A stretch of DNA of 64,000 bases from positions 1 to 64,000 of the forward strand of contig NZ_PCOU01000024.1 in assembly GCF_002979455.1 (NCBI RefSeq), read 5' to 3'. A model generated the notes under the pieces. It saw only the letters and a program-made list of their open reading frames with translations. It searched no databases and was not told the origin of the DNA. This document shows, in pieces, positions 43,895 through 51,718 of this stretch. The stretch is from Chryseobacterium sp. MYb7 (GTDB lineage: Bacteria > Bacteroidota > Bacteroidia > Flavobacteriales > Weeksellaceae). Made by a program: the position numbers and the translations under genes. How positions within the stretch are numbered: position 1 is the first letter of the stretch; each line of letters starts with the position of its first letter.

Positions 43895-44709
43895 TGATTG
43901 AGGTAAAAGATCTTAAGAAAAGTTTTGATGATGTTGAAGTACTTAAGGGAATTTCAACTTCATTTGATAAAGGAAAAGTAAACTTAATCATTGGGCAGAG
44001 TGGATCTGGAAAAACCGTTTTTTTAAAAAGTTTATTGAATGTTTATATGCCGTCTTCCGGTGAAATTTTATTTGACGGACGGAATGTAAACACCATGAAC
44101 AGGGAAGAAAAACAACATCTCCGTTCAGAAATCGGGACAGTATTCCAGGGAAGTGCTTTATTCGACTCCTTAACGGTGGAAGAAAATATTATGTTCCCTC
44201 TTGATATGTTTACCAATCTCACCTACAGAGAGAAAAAGAAAAGGGTTTTTGAAGTAATAGGAAGAGTACATCTTGATAAAGCGGACAGAAAATACCCTTC
44301 CGAAATCTCAGGAGGAATGCAGAAAAGGGTGGCTATTGCCAGAGCTATTGTCAACAATCCCAAATATCTGTTCTGTGATGAACCCAATTCCGGGCTAGAT
44401 CCTTACACATCGAAGATCATTGATGATCTTCTTTACGAAATCACAAAAGAATATAATACAACCACCATCATCAATACACACGATATGAACTCTGTGATGA
44501 CGATTGGCGAGAAAATTGTATACCTACGACTGGGAATCAAAGAATGGGAAGGGAACAAAGACATTCTTATTACCGCAGGCAATAAAAATCTGATTGATTT
44601 CGTTTATTCTTCAGAACTGTTTAAAGAACTGAGAGAATATTTACTTGAGAATAATAAAACGATTGAAAATACAAATACAAAAATAGACGATAATGAAAAA
44701 GGTACTTAG
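43894..44709 (+). CDS. mlaF: MlaF-family lipid ABC transporter ATPase
   Basis: The 271-residue ATPase has Walker A GQSGSGKT (about 36-43), the Q-loop FQGSALFDSL, signature ISGGMQKRVAIARAI and Walker B LFCDEPNSGLD, with a D-loop. It powers the MlaE permease. The frame is open further upstream within mlaE, but the ATG at 43894 overlapping the mlaE stop is the natural start. Its last bases overlap the start of the next gene by 17 bases. Confidence 0.92.
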   Translation: MIEVKDLKKSFDDVEVLKGISTSFDKGKVNLIIGQSGSGKTVFLKSLLNVYMPSSGEILFDGRNVNTMNREEKQHLRSEIGTVFQGSALFDSLTVEENIMFPLDMFTNLTYREKKKRVFEVIGRVHLDKADRKYPSEISGGMQKRVAIARAIVNNPKYLFCDEPNSGLDPYTSKIIDDLLYEITKEYNTTTIINTHDMNSVMTIGEKIVYLRLGIKEWEGNKDILITAGNKNLIDFVYSSELFKELREYLLENNKTIENTNTKIDDNEKGT

Positions 44710-45304
44710 TATAGCGTTATTAGGGTTTTCAATGTGGGCTTCTGCACAGATCTCACTGGCAGGTAAAGCCAACATCATTTTTCCAACTGGCTCTCCTTCA
44801 TGGTCCAATATTAAAGGAACAGTGAATGACGCTATTGATGGAAAAGGGAAAAACAATGTTGGTTTCAATGTAGGACTTTCATTAAAGGTAGGTCTTCCTA
44901 CTTCATTGTTTGTGATGCCGGAGATCTATTATACTCATTTCAAAAACGAATTCACTACGGAGAATACTACTTTTGATGTAAAAAGCAACCGTATAGATGT
45001 TCCTGTTCTTTTAGGATACAACCTTTTAGGAAATATGCTGGGAGTTTTTGTAGGACCTGTGGGAAGTTTTAACTTAAACAAGGACAATACTTACAACGAC
45101 TTTAAAGAGAATGCTAAAAATGACTTTACAGTAGGATATCAGTTTGGTGCTCAGCTTGAAATCAAAAAGTTTCTTGTCAATGCAAGATATGAGGGTGCTT
45201 TCAGTAAAGACGAAAGAAATTTTATCAACAAAGTTTCCGGTTCGGAAATCAGATATGATAACAGACCTAACCTGTTTATGGTAGGTTTAGGATATAAATT
45301 CTAA
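44693..45304 (+). CDS. outer-membrane beta-barrel protein
   Basis: The 203-residue product has a signal peptide (about 1-18, MKKVLSIALLGFSMWASAQ) and a body of alternating hydrophobic and polar residues ending in aromatic FMVGLGYKF, the typical C-terminal strand of a small outer-membrane barrel (PorT/OmpW-like size). Its start lies inside the end of mlaF, so the two are coupled. It could be the outer-membrane partner of this lipid transport set, but that is inference from linkage. Confidence 0.78.
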   Translation: MKKVLSIALLGFSMWASAQISLAGKANIIFPTGSPSWSNIKGTVNDAIDGKGKNNVGFNVGLSLKVGLPTSLFVMPEIYYTHFKNEFTTENTTFDVKSNRIDVPVLLGYNLLGNMLGVFVGPVGSFNLNKDNTYNDFKENAKNDFTVGYQFGAQLEIKKFLVNARYEGAFSKDERNFINKVSGSEIRYDNRPNLFMVGLGYKF

Positions 45305-45329
45305 ATTAAATTTCGAAAATAACAACTTT

Positions 45330-45357
45330 AAACCCTCAAATTTAAATTTGAGGGTTT
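45330..45357. terminator. 28-base palindromic terminator overlapping a gene end
   Basis: A perfect 28-base palindrome (arm AAACCCTCAAATTT) lies between converging genes. It is followed by TTTATTTTG on the plus strand. The last codons of the minus-strand gene ending at 45342 are part of the stem. Confidence 0.85.
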
Positions 45358-45653
45358 TTATTTTGTTCTTCAAGCTCAGCCTGGCGTTTTGCAATTTCTG
45401 CAGCTTGCTTTTCAAGCTCTTCTTTGTCTTTCTGCAGCTGTTTGAATTCTTTTTTCTTCTGTTCCGCTTTCATAGCGCTTCCTTTGCTCAGATATCCTAC
45501 CATTCCCCCAATGATAAGTCCTATTCCAACTCCAGCCATCATTCCCATAATGTGGGAAATTTTTATTTGTTCTACGGCAAAATCAGTTGTAAGATAAAAA
45601 AGCAATGCAGAAACGGCTAAAAGTATAAGTCCGGTAATTGATAAACTCTTCAT
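45342..45653 (-). CDS. small membrane protein with coiled-coil tail
   Basis: The 103-residue protein has two N-terminal membrane helices (about 7-25 and 33-53, the second with GVGIGLIIGGMVGY), followed by a Lys/Glu/Gln-rich segment (about 60-100) that should form a coiled coil. Size and layout resemble YtxH-like or general stress membrane proteins, but I cannot assign a family. Its stop codon lies inside the terminator palindrome at 45330-45357. Confidence 0.7.
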   Translation of the reverse strand: MKSLSITGLILLAVSALLFYLTTDFAVEQIKISHIMGMMAGVGIGLIIGGMVGYLSKGSAMKAEQKKKEFKQLQKDKEELEKQAAEIAKRQAELEEQNKNPQI

Positions 45654-45680
45654 AATATTGTGTTTAGGTGGTTACATAAA

Positions 45681-45719
45681 AAAGCCTTACCAAATTTACT
45701 AAAAATTTAATAAGGCTTT
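45681..45719 (-). terminator. terminator after M48 protease gene
   Basis: AAAGCCTTA pairs with TAAGGCTTT around an AT-rich 21-base loop that can fold further. On the minus strand it is followed by TTTTATG, 20 bases after the stop of the protease gene. Confidence 0.65.
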
Positions 45720-45739
45720 ATTCAAGATTAAAATTCTAA

Positions 45740-46546
45740 TTATATTTTTCCTCCCGCAGCCTTATAATATTCTAAAGCTTTCGGAAGATCCTTATTAATA
45801 TCTGAAATTCTTGTTTCCGGGTTAGGGTGGGTAGATAAGAACTCAGGTTGTCTTGATCCTGTAGATGCTGCTTCCATTCTGTTCCAGAAAGGAATTGCTG
45901 CTCTCGGGTCATATCCTGCCATAGACATCAGGTAAAGCCCCATTTCATCAGCTTCAGATTCCTGACCTCTTCCGTATTTCAATAAAGCAACCTGTGAACC
46001 GATAGGATATACCTTCTGGAAAACACTTGCCCATTGTGAATTTGAAATTGTTCCTCCAAGGATAGCACCTCCATACTGAGCTACCATTGCTTGTGAAATT
46101 CTTTCATTTCCGTGGCCTGCCAATGCGTGAGAAACTTCATGTCCCATTACTACGGCAAGTCCGTTGTCGTCTTTTGTTACCGGTAATATTCCGGTATAAA
46201 CTGCTACTTTACCACCAGGCATACACCAGGCATTCAACTCGGTGCTCTGCAGAAGATTAAATTCCCAGTTGTAGCTGGCAAGATCTGCTGATCTTCCTAT
46301 ACTCTGATAATATCTTTCCGCCGCACTTTTGATTCTGTTTCCTACATTTACCACTCTCTTTGCATCTGCCGTACCGGTAATCACTTTACCTTTAGACAAT
46401 GTCGTCTTGTATTCCTGAGAAGACATCGTTAAAATCTCCGAATTGTTGGCCAGCTGTAAAGAAGACCTTCCTGTAATCGGGTTTGTAGTACAGGCAACAG
46501 CCGAAAGAGCAATAGCCCCCATTCCTAATAGATGTGTAACTTTCAT
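45740..46546 (-). CDS. M48-family metalloprotease, lipoprotein
   Basis: The 268-residue protein has a signal peptide with lipobox (LSAVACTTN, Cys about 19), then an M48 peptidase domain. The zinc motif HEVSHALAGH (HExxH) lies around 140-150, and the third ligand glutamate is in RGQESEADEMGLYLM around 198. This matches the periplasmic/outer-membrane BepA/LoiP-type proteases that act on outer-membrane proteins. It is a single gene; its exact substrates are unknown. Confidence 0.87.
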   Translation of the reverse strand: MKVTHLLGMGAIALSAVACTTNPITGRSSLQLANNSEILTMSSQEYKTTLSKGKVITGTADAKRVVNVGNRIKSAAERYYQSIGRSADLASYNWEFNLLQSTELNAWCMPGGKVAVYTGILPVTKDDNGLAVVMGHEVSHALAGHGNERISQAMVAQYGGAILGGTISNSQWASVFQKVYPIGSQVALLKYGRGQESEADEMGLYLMSMAGYDPRAAIPFWNRMEAASTGSRQPEFLSTHPNPETRISDINKDLPKALEYYKAAGGKI

Positions 46547-46651
46547 AGTTTGTGTGTTATTAACTCAACCTTAACAATTTTTATTCCAAAATATTTCAGA
46601 AAGAATATATTTGCATACATTTTGCTGTTTAAATGTAATAATTATTTCATT

Positions 46652-47200
46652 ATGAAAAAGTATATTTCTTTATTGATGATTTTTGGATTCCTGTTCTTTT
46701 TTCAAAGTTGTGCATCACAAGGCTCATTAGATCCAAAAACAGTGGACACTTTAGTAAATTCTCAGGAGTTTACATTTCACGCAGAAAGAGCCAATCCTAC
46801 GAATTATGATGTTATCAATGTCATGAATTCAATGCCTAATGCTACCGCTACAAGAATATTGAATCTGAACGGAGATTATACCATTGATGTCAATAAAAAT
46901 ACTCTGGATGTAGTGCTGCCTTATTTCGGAAGGGTTTTCAACCCATCTTATGGAAATGCCGGAGATAACAGTTACAGATTCACATCAAAAGATTTTACAG
47001 TTAATAAAACTCAAAATAAAAAAGGAACATGGACTTTAAAGTTCAAACCGAACGATGTAAGAACCATTGATGAAGTGAATATCGAGATCTTTAAAAATGG
47101 TAAAGCTTTCGTTTCTATGAGAAGTAACGACAGACAACCGATCACATATGACGGATATGTTTCAAAAACGGAAGTAAAACCGGAAAAGGAGAAACCTTAA
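46652..47200 (+). CDS. DUF4251 lipoprotein
   Basis: A 182-residue protein with a signal peptide and lipobox (FFFQSCASQG, Cys about 18). The body (about 35-170) matches DUF4251: FTFHAERANPTNYDVINVM at the start, LPYFGRVFNPSYG in the middle and a beta-rich end. Structures of this family show a beta-sandwich; function is unknown. The frame extends back to 46532 but a start at 46652 gives the signal peptide. Its stop overlaps the stop of the converging meaB gene by 3 bases. Confidence 0.8.
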   Translation: MKKYISLLMIFGFLFFFQSCASQGSLDPKTVDTLVNSQEFTFHAERANPTNYDVINVMNSMPNATATRILNLNGDYTIDVNKNTLDVVLPYFGRVFNPSYGNAGDNSYRFTSKDFTVNKTQNKKGTWTLKFKPNDVRTIDEVNIEIFKNGKAFVSMRSNDRQPITYDGYVSKTEVKPEKEKP

Positions 47201-48189
47201 TGTCTGTTTTCGTTAGATAGAAACTTTTCTACAAATAATTTTGCTTCAGTGCTTGGATTAGAAACCATCGCTGAAGCATTTTTTTTATGCATATGATATG
47301 CCTCTTCTACCGCATTGCTCTTTTTCATCAGGGATAAAATATATTCCTGAACCCAATATTCGAAGCGCTTTTCGGCCTGCTGAACACGTATTTCTTCAAA
47401 ACGCCCGGTTTTCTTTTTCAGATCAATAAATTCGAAGATGGTATCATACACTTCCTGCAATCCTTCATTAAACAAAGCAGAGCCCAATAAAACAGGAATT
47501 TTCCAATCTTTTTCTTTAGGTGGAATAAAGTCTAAGGCTCTTTTTAATTCCAGTCTTGTATTTTTTGCTTTCTGGAGATTGTCCTGATCTACTTTGTTGA
47601 TGAAAATAAGGTCTACCATTTCCATGATCCCTCTTTTTATCCCCTGAAGCTCGTCTCCGCCACCAATAATTTTAAGAAATAAGAAAACATCGGTAATATC
47701 GGCCACAAGAACTTCTGATTGTCCTACTCCCACGGTTTCTATTAAAATATAATCGTAACCTGCGGCTTCGCAGATCATCATCGTTTCAAAAGTAGTATTG
47801 GCTACTCCACCCAGAAATCCTGAGCTTGGAGAAGGGCGTATAAATGCGTTTTCTTCTTTGGCCAATTCTTCCATTCTGGTTTTATCACCCAAAATACTTC
47901 CTTTATTAATGGCTGAGCTTGGATCTATCGCCAGAACCGCTACTTTTTTGCCTTGAGCAATAACCAATCGTCCGAAATTTTCTATAAAAGTGGATTTTCC
48001 GGCTCCGGGAACTCCCGTTACTCCTACCCTCACAGAGTTTCCGGTAAGGGGCATAATCTTCTTAAGAAGCTCTTCTGCCTGTACTCTGTGTTCTGCTTTT
48101 TTACTTTCAACCAATGTAATAGCTTTTGCAATCAGGCGTTTGTTTCCTGACTGTATTCCGTCTATTAGCTCTTCTGTAGAAAATTTCAT
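47197..48189 (-). CDS. meaB: methylmalonyl-CoA mutase-associated GTPase
   Basis: MeaB is a G3E-family GTPase that loads and protects the adenosylcobalamin cofactor of methylmalonyl-CoA mutase. The 330-residue protein has Walker A GVPGAGKS at 59-66, the AIDPSS segment, and the NKVDQ specificity motif with a C-terminal dimerisation part, all in the family layout. The frame is open to 48237, but the Met at 48189 (MKFSTEELIDG) matches the usual start. Its client, methylmalonyl-CoA mutase, is encoded at 53891-56011, 5.7 kb away on the same strand. Confidence 0.92.
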   Translation of the reverse strand: MKFSTEELIDGIQSGNKRLIAKAITLVESKKAEHRVQAEELLKKIMPLTGNSVRVGVTGVPGAGKSTFIENFGRLVIAQGKKVAVLAIDPSSAINKGSILGDKTRMEELAKEENAFIRPSPSSGFLGGVANTTFETMMICEAAGYDYILIETVGVGQSEVLVADITDVFLFLKIIGGGDELQGIKRGIMEMVDLIFINKVDQDNLQKAKNTRLELKRALDFIPPKEKDWKIPVLLGSALFNEGLQEVYDTIFEFIDLKKKTGRFEEIRVQQAEKRFEYWVQEYILSLMKKSNAVEEAYHMHKKNASAMVSNPSTEAKLFVEKFLSNENRH

Positions 48190-48358
48190 TGATTCAAAAT
48201 TAATAATTAAAAAGGGAATGGTCAATACTTCGATCATAATGATGATACAAAAGACCTAAATTGTCTTTGTTTGAGATTATCAATTTTTCATGAATTTAAT
48301 TTTTATTTCTTCTAAATTAAAACTAGAATGCCCTGTATCAACGGCTTAAGGAATTTAT

Positions 48359-48366
48359 TACATTTG
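48359..48366 (+). promoter_or_regulatory. -7 element of the cytochrome c gene pair
   Basis: TACATTTG matches TAnnTTTG and lies 23-30 bases before the first cytochrome ATG at 48389. No TTTG at the -33 position. Confidence 0.4.
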
Positions 48367-48388
48367 TTATATCTCAAAAAGAAGAAAC

Positions 48389-48682
48389 ATGAAAAAACTC
48401 ATCGCTGCGGCTTCGTTTACTGCTATTTTGCTGGTTTCCTGTACGCCGAAAGCTTCTACATCCGCTGCTACTGCAGGAACCTCTACATCTACTGCAGAAC
48501 AGATTGCTCAGGGGAAAACAATTTTTGAAAACTCCTGTGGAAGATGTCATAAACTTCCGGATCCTACGTCACACAATCCTGTACAATGGGTAGGAATCAT
48601 GAATTCTATGGCTCCAAAAGCAAAACTGACGGATGAGCAGCACCAATGGGTTTATGATTACATTGTTTCTGTGAAGAAATAA
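48389..48682 (+). CDS. small mono-haem cytochrome c lipoprotein
   Basis: A 97-residue protein with a signal peptide and lipobox (AILLVSCTPK, Cys about 17), a Ser/Thr/Ala linker and a small cytochrome c domain with haem site CGRCH (about 52-56) and a probable axial Met in IMNSMAPKAK. It ends in a helix (QHQWVYDYIVS). It is a tethered electron carrier of unknown partners. The next gene encodes a close paralogue 21 bases downstream; both share the block GKTIFENSC.CHKLP and MAPKAKLTD.QHQ.VYDY. Confidence 0.85.
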   Translation: MKKLIAAASFTAILLVSCTPKASTSAATAGTSTSTAEQIAQGKTIFENSCGRCHKLPDPTSHNPVQWVGIMNSMAPKAKLTDEQHQWVYDYIVSVKK

Positions 48683-48703
48683 CCATCAAACAAAAAAATA
48701 GGT

Positions 48704-48991
48704 ATGAAAAAACTTATCTTAAGCGGCATTGCAGTATCAGCATTTCTGGTGTCATGCGGACCAAAAAGTGTGGCTGTAACAGGCCCAAAGTATACCTCAT
48801 CTGAGCAATTGACACAAGGAAAGACCATTTTTGAGAACTCCTGCGCAAAGTGTCATAAGCTTCCAGAACCAACCAAACATGACGATAAGGGATGGATCAA
48901 CACTTTAAGCCGAATGGCTCCAAAGGCTAAGCTTACTGATGATCAGCATCAAATGGTGTATGATTATCTGATCTCTATGAATAAAAAATAA
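48704..48991 (+). CDS. small mono-haem cytochrome c lipoprotein (paralogue)
   Basis: A 95-residue paralogue of the upstream gene with its own signal peptide and lipobox (AFLVSCGPK, Cys about 19), a haem site CAKCH (about 50-54) and axial Met in LSRMAPKAK. The lengths of linker and domain match the first copy, so the pair arose by tandem duplication. The two could form a two-haem relay or serve two reductases. A terminator overlaps the stop codon at 48989-48991. Confidence 0.85.
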   Translation: MKKLILSGIAVSAFLVSCGPKSVAVTGPKYTSSEQLTQGKTIFENSCAKCHKLPEPTKHDDKGWINTLSRMAPKAKLTDDQHQMVYDYLISMNKK

Positions 48992-49013
48992 GCTTTCTAA
49001 CGAAAGCTTATTT
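48986..49013 (+). terminator. terminator after cytochrome c pair
   Basis: AAATAAGCTTTC pairs with GAAAGCTTATTT around a TAAC loop and is followed by CTTTT. The stop codon of the second cytochrome gene is in the stem. Confidence 0.85.
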
Positions 49014-49040
49014 CTTTTAATTAAGTAACTCAAAAACAGA

Positions 49041-49568
49041 TTATTCTGTCTTTTTTATAGTTCTTGTTCTGGTTACTTTTCCTTTAACCAACTTTTCTCT
49101 TTCTTCGATGACTTCAAGGGAAGCGCGGTTATAAGCAAATTTTTTAGCTTCTTTAAGGGTTGCCAAAGCTTGTTTGTATTCAAATTTTCTTTCCTGAAGA
49201 AGGGACAGACAGTTCAGGATTTCTGATTTGTCAATTCCTTTTAGCTTTAGAGCAAACTCAATTAATTTTTCTGCTTCTTTGTAATCTTCATTACTCAAAA
49301 GACATTCAATGTAATATTTGGGGGTATTGATATTTCCGATATTACTCTGCATGGCTTCATCAAAGTATCTTTTTGCGGTTTCATAGTCCTTCAATTCTTC
49401 GGAATACACTCTTCCCATCAGACAAAGACTGTCTGCGTCTTCGGGTTCGTAGGATAAGGCATAGTTCAGCGCATCCATGCACTCAGAAAGATTGAATGGG
49501 AAGTAGTCCAGCGCTTCAAAATAATATTTACTTTTAGTTAAGGTCATTTCTGTAGTTTTTGAGTTCAT
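49041..49568 (-). CDS. tetratricopeptide-type repeat protein, last gene of rtcB-prfH operon
   Basis: A 175-residue soluble protein whose helices carry TPR-like spacing: ALDYFPFNLSECMDALNYALSY, ADSLCLMGRVYSEELKDYETAKRYFDEA, and KEAEKLIEFALKLKG. No signal peptide. The first ATG at 49568 overlaps the 3' end of prfH by 35 bases; a second ATG at 49547 overlaps by 14. Either way translation is coupled to prfH, so a shared function with the RNA repair genes is likely. It could be a scaffold that binds the ribosome, the ligase or PrfH. Confidence 0.75.
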   Translation of the reverse strand: MNSKTTEMTLTKSKYYFEALDYFPFNLSECMDALNYALSYEPEDADSLCLMGRVYSEELKDYETAKRYFDEAMQSNIGNINTPKYYIECLLSNEDYKEAEKLIEFALKLKGIDKSEILNCLSLLQERKFEYKQALATLKEAKKFAYNRASLEVIEEREKLVKGKVTRTRTIKKTE

Positions 49569-50232
49569 TTTTCAAGGCATTTCTTTGTTTTTTGAATGTC
49601 TTGTCTTCGTAATTCTTTTTAAAATCTGTTCCTGAAAATGTACGAACCGGATTTCCGCGCTCTACTTGCATCTGAAGAGACCATGTATCTTTCAGCTTTC
49701 TTTCCAATTGTTGAATATAAACAGCCATTACCTTTTCTTTAAGTCTGATAACGGATAGTTTTTTATTCTCCAGCTGTGAACGGGAATCCTGTACAAAAAC
49801 AGTTTCATTGGTAGGAATATAAGTAGCGCGCACAGCGGTATTCACCTTGTTCACGTTTTGTCCTCCACTCCCCTGACTTCTCGCAGTCTGAAAACGGATA
49901 TCTTTTTCATTGAAATCAATCATTTTTACATTTTCCAATTCAAAAATTCTGATAAACCAATTGCTTCTTTTGTGCAGTTTTCTGAATGTACTTTTCCCAA
50001 TCCAGCAAACGCTTCCCAGCCAGCTTTTTAAAAACGAGGACAGTTCTTTTCCTTTTAAAAGAAGGGTTACTGACTTTAATGTCAGGTTTTCATCCCCATT
50101 TTCACGATGAATGATTTCGTATTCTATTGTATTTTGTTTTGCCTCTTCAAGAAGGGTCTTCAGAACCTTGGCTACAACCCATTGGCATTCTAAAGGTCCT
50201 CTTCCCGAAGTGATCTGTATTAATTTTTCCAT
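49534..50232 (-). CDS. prfH: peptide chain release factor-like protein PrfH
   Basis: PrfH is a ribosome-rescue homologue of RF1/RF2. The 232-residue protein has the catalytic motif GSGGQNVNKV (GGQ at 123-125), which frees the peptide from tRNA, and the following RSQLENKKLSVIRLKEK segment, but no stop-codon recognition domain; in its place is a short N-terminal alpha/beta part (ITSGRGPLECQW at 7-18). Known work shows that PrfH releases nascent chains from ribosomes whose decoding centre rRNA has been cut, so that the linked RtcB can reseal it. It follows rtcB by 67 bases containing an inverted repeat and overlaps the TPR gene. Confidence 0.9.
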   Translation of the reverse strand: MEKLIQITSGRGPLECQWVVAKVLKTLLEEAKQNTIEYEIIHRENGDENLTLKSVTLLLKGKELSSFLKSWLGSVCWIGKSTFRKLHKRSNWFIRIFELENVKMIDFNEKDIRFQTARSQGSGGQNVNKVNTAVRATYIPTNETVFVQDSRSQLENKKLSVIRLKEKVMAVYIQQLERKLKDTWSLQMQVERGNPVRTFSGTDFKKNYEDKTFKKQRNALKNELKNYRNDLN

Positions 50233-50251
50233 TTTTTAATTGAACATTTTA

Positions 50252-50282
50252 AACCTTATAGGCTTTTGAAACCTATAAGGTT
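50252..50282. repeat. inverted repeat between rtcB and prfH
   Basis: AACCTTATAGG at 50252-50262 pairs perfectly with CCTATAAGGTT at 50272-50282 around a 9-base loop. There is no T-run, so it is not a standard terminator. The AACCTATAAGGTT composition resembles a dispersed flavobacterial intergenic repeat; it could tune the ratio of RtcB to PrfH or stabilise RNA ends. Confidence 0.65.
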
Positions 50283-50299
50283 GTAAAGTATGAGATTAA

Positions 50300-51691
50300 T
50301 TATTTGTCCATTCTCACAATTCTTGGCTGGAATGTTCCCAGAATATCTACCAATTCGCTCTGTGCATTCATCACTTCGTTAATGTCTTTGTAGGCCATAG
50401 GTGCTTCTTCTGCATTCCCGCCCATGAGCGCGATATTTTTCAATTTCAATTCTTTTTTGATATCATGCTGAGTGAAAAGGCTTCTGCATTCTCCTCTTGA
50501 ATGGGCTCTTCCTGCTCCATGTGAAGCCGAATTCAGGGATTCCGGATTTCCTTTACCACGAACGATAAATCCTTTTGCCGTCATAGATCCCGGGATTATT
50601 CCCAATTCATTTTCATTGGCAGGAGTAGCTCCTTTTCGGTGAACAATCACTTCTTTACCGTTATGGATTTCTTTCCATGCAAAGTTGTGATGGTTTTCAA
50701 TTCTTGCTTTTACTCTTCCACCGACTGCTTTTACCAGCCTTCTGTGAATATCATCATGACACGCTGAAGCATAATCCCCGGCAAGATTCATTGCCGTCCA
50801 GTATTCCAGACCAAGGTGGGTACTAAGGTCCAGCCATGCGAAGTTTTGAGCTTCTTTCGGTAACGGACACTGTTCTGTTGCCACTCTTGAATAATACTGT
50901 GCGATTTCTGCTCCGAGGCCTCTCGAACCGCTGTGAGAAAGTATTCCCAGATATTTTCCTTTTGGCAGGCCAATTTGTTCATCTTCTTCGGTGATTTCTA
51001 CTTCTCCGAATTCAACAAAGTGATTTCCTCCGCCTGAGGATCCCATCTGTTTGATGGCTTTTCCCTTCAATCTTCTTAAGATCGGGATCATATCGAATGT
51101 ATCTCTCTCGAAAATCTCATGATCTATGTGAGATTTATGCATTTCATACATTCCGAATTTTGTATGTTCAGCAAGTGCTTTTTCGTATTTATCTCTTGCT
51201 CCTTCAAGATATGAAATGGGTGTATCCAAAATACTGAGGCTCATTCTACAGCCAATATCCATTCCTACTCCGTAGGGGATTACCGCATTTTCCACTGCCA
51301 GAACACCTCCTATTGGAAGTCCATATCCGCTGTGGGCATCTGGCATTAATGCTCCCTGAGTAGAAATAGGCAGTTTCAAAGCAGTGTACAACTGATTTTT
51401 TGCCTCTTCTGAAATATTGTTTCCAAAAATCTGAAAGGAAGCACGCTGTGAATTCAGCATTCTTTTTTCTGTTTTTTTGGATGAAAGCAGGGTTTCTGCA
51501 ATTTGTCCGAAGGTGAGATCTTTTTCAAATTCTTCCGGATTCAGCAGGATTTCCTTTAAAAGAGATTTTACGTGATGGATATTTTTCGTTGCAAAATTTC
51601 TTTTCATGACTTCCAATGCTACGTTTATGCTTTGGTTATTTGGATATCCCAGTTTTAATATATCTTTTCCTTTTAGTTTTAAATTTCCCAT
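50300..51691 (-). CDS. rtcB: RtcB-type 3'-phosphate RNA ligase
   Basis: RtcB joins RNA ends bearing 2',3'-cyclic phosphate or 3'-phosphate to 5'-hydroxyl ends, using GTP and manganese. The 463-residue protein carries the expected metal and guanylate residues: Asp145 and Cys148 (GVGMDIGCRM), His224 (GGGNHFVEFGEV), His253 (LSHSGSRGLG), and the guanylylated His391 (SASHGAGRAHSRGE). It is of the PrfH-linked kind (RtcB2), which reseals 16S rRNA cut in the decoding centre. It is 27 bases after the gene for a 244-residue unknown protein and 67 before prfH. Confidence 0.94.
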   Translation of the reverse strand: MGNLKLKGKDILKLGYPNNQSINVALEVMKRNFATKNIHHVKSLLKEILLNPEEFEKDLTFGQIAETLLSSKKTEKRMLNSQRASFQIFGNNISEEAKNQLYTALKLPISTQGALMPDAHSGYGLPIGGVLAVENAVIPYGVGMDIGCRMSLSILDTPISYLEGARDKYEKALAEHTKFGMYEMHKSHIDHEIFERDTFDMIPILRRLKGKAIKQMGSSGGGNHFVEFGEVEITEEDEQIGLPKGKYLGILSHSGSRGLGAEIAQYYSRVATEQCPLPKEAQNFAWLDLSTHLGLEYWTAMNLAGDYASACHDDIHRRLVKAVGGRVKARIENHHNFAWKEIHNGKEVIVHRKGATPANENELGIIPGSMTAKGFIVRGKGNPESLNSASHGAGRAHSRGECRSLFTQHDIKKELKLKNIALMGGNAEEAPMAYKDINEVMNAQSELVDILGTFQPRIVRMDK

Positions 51692-51718
51692 TGTTTTTGT
51701 TTTAAATAACAGTTGGAC

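Noticed and set aside
48271..48283. FNR-like box TTGAGATTATCAA near the cytochrome genes
   Set aside because: The TGA and TCA halves are separated by five bases rather than six, and it lies about 90 bases before the -7 element, too far for usual control.
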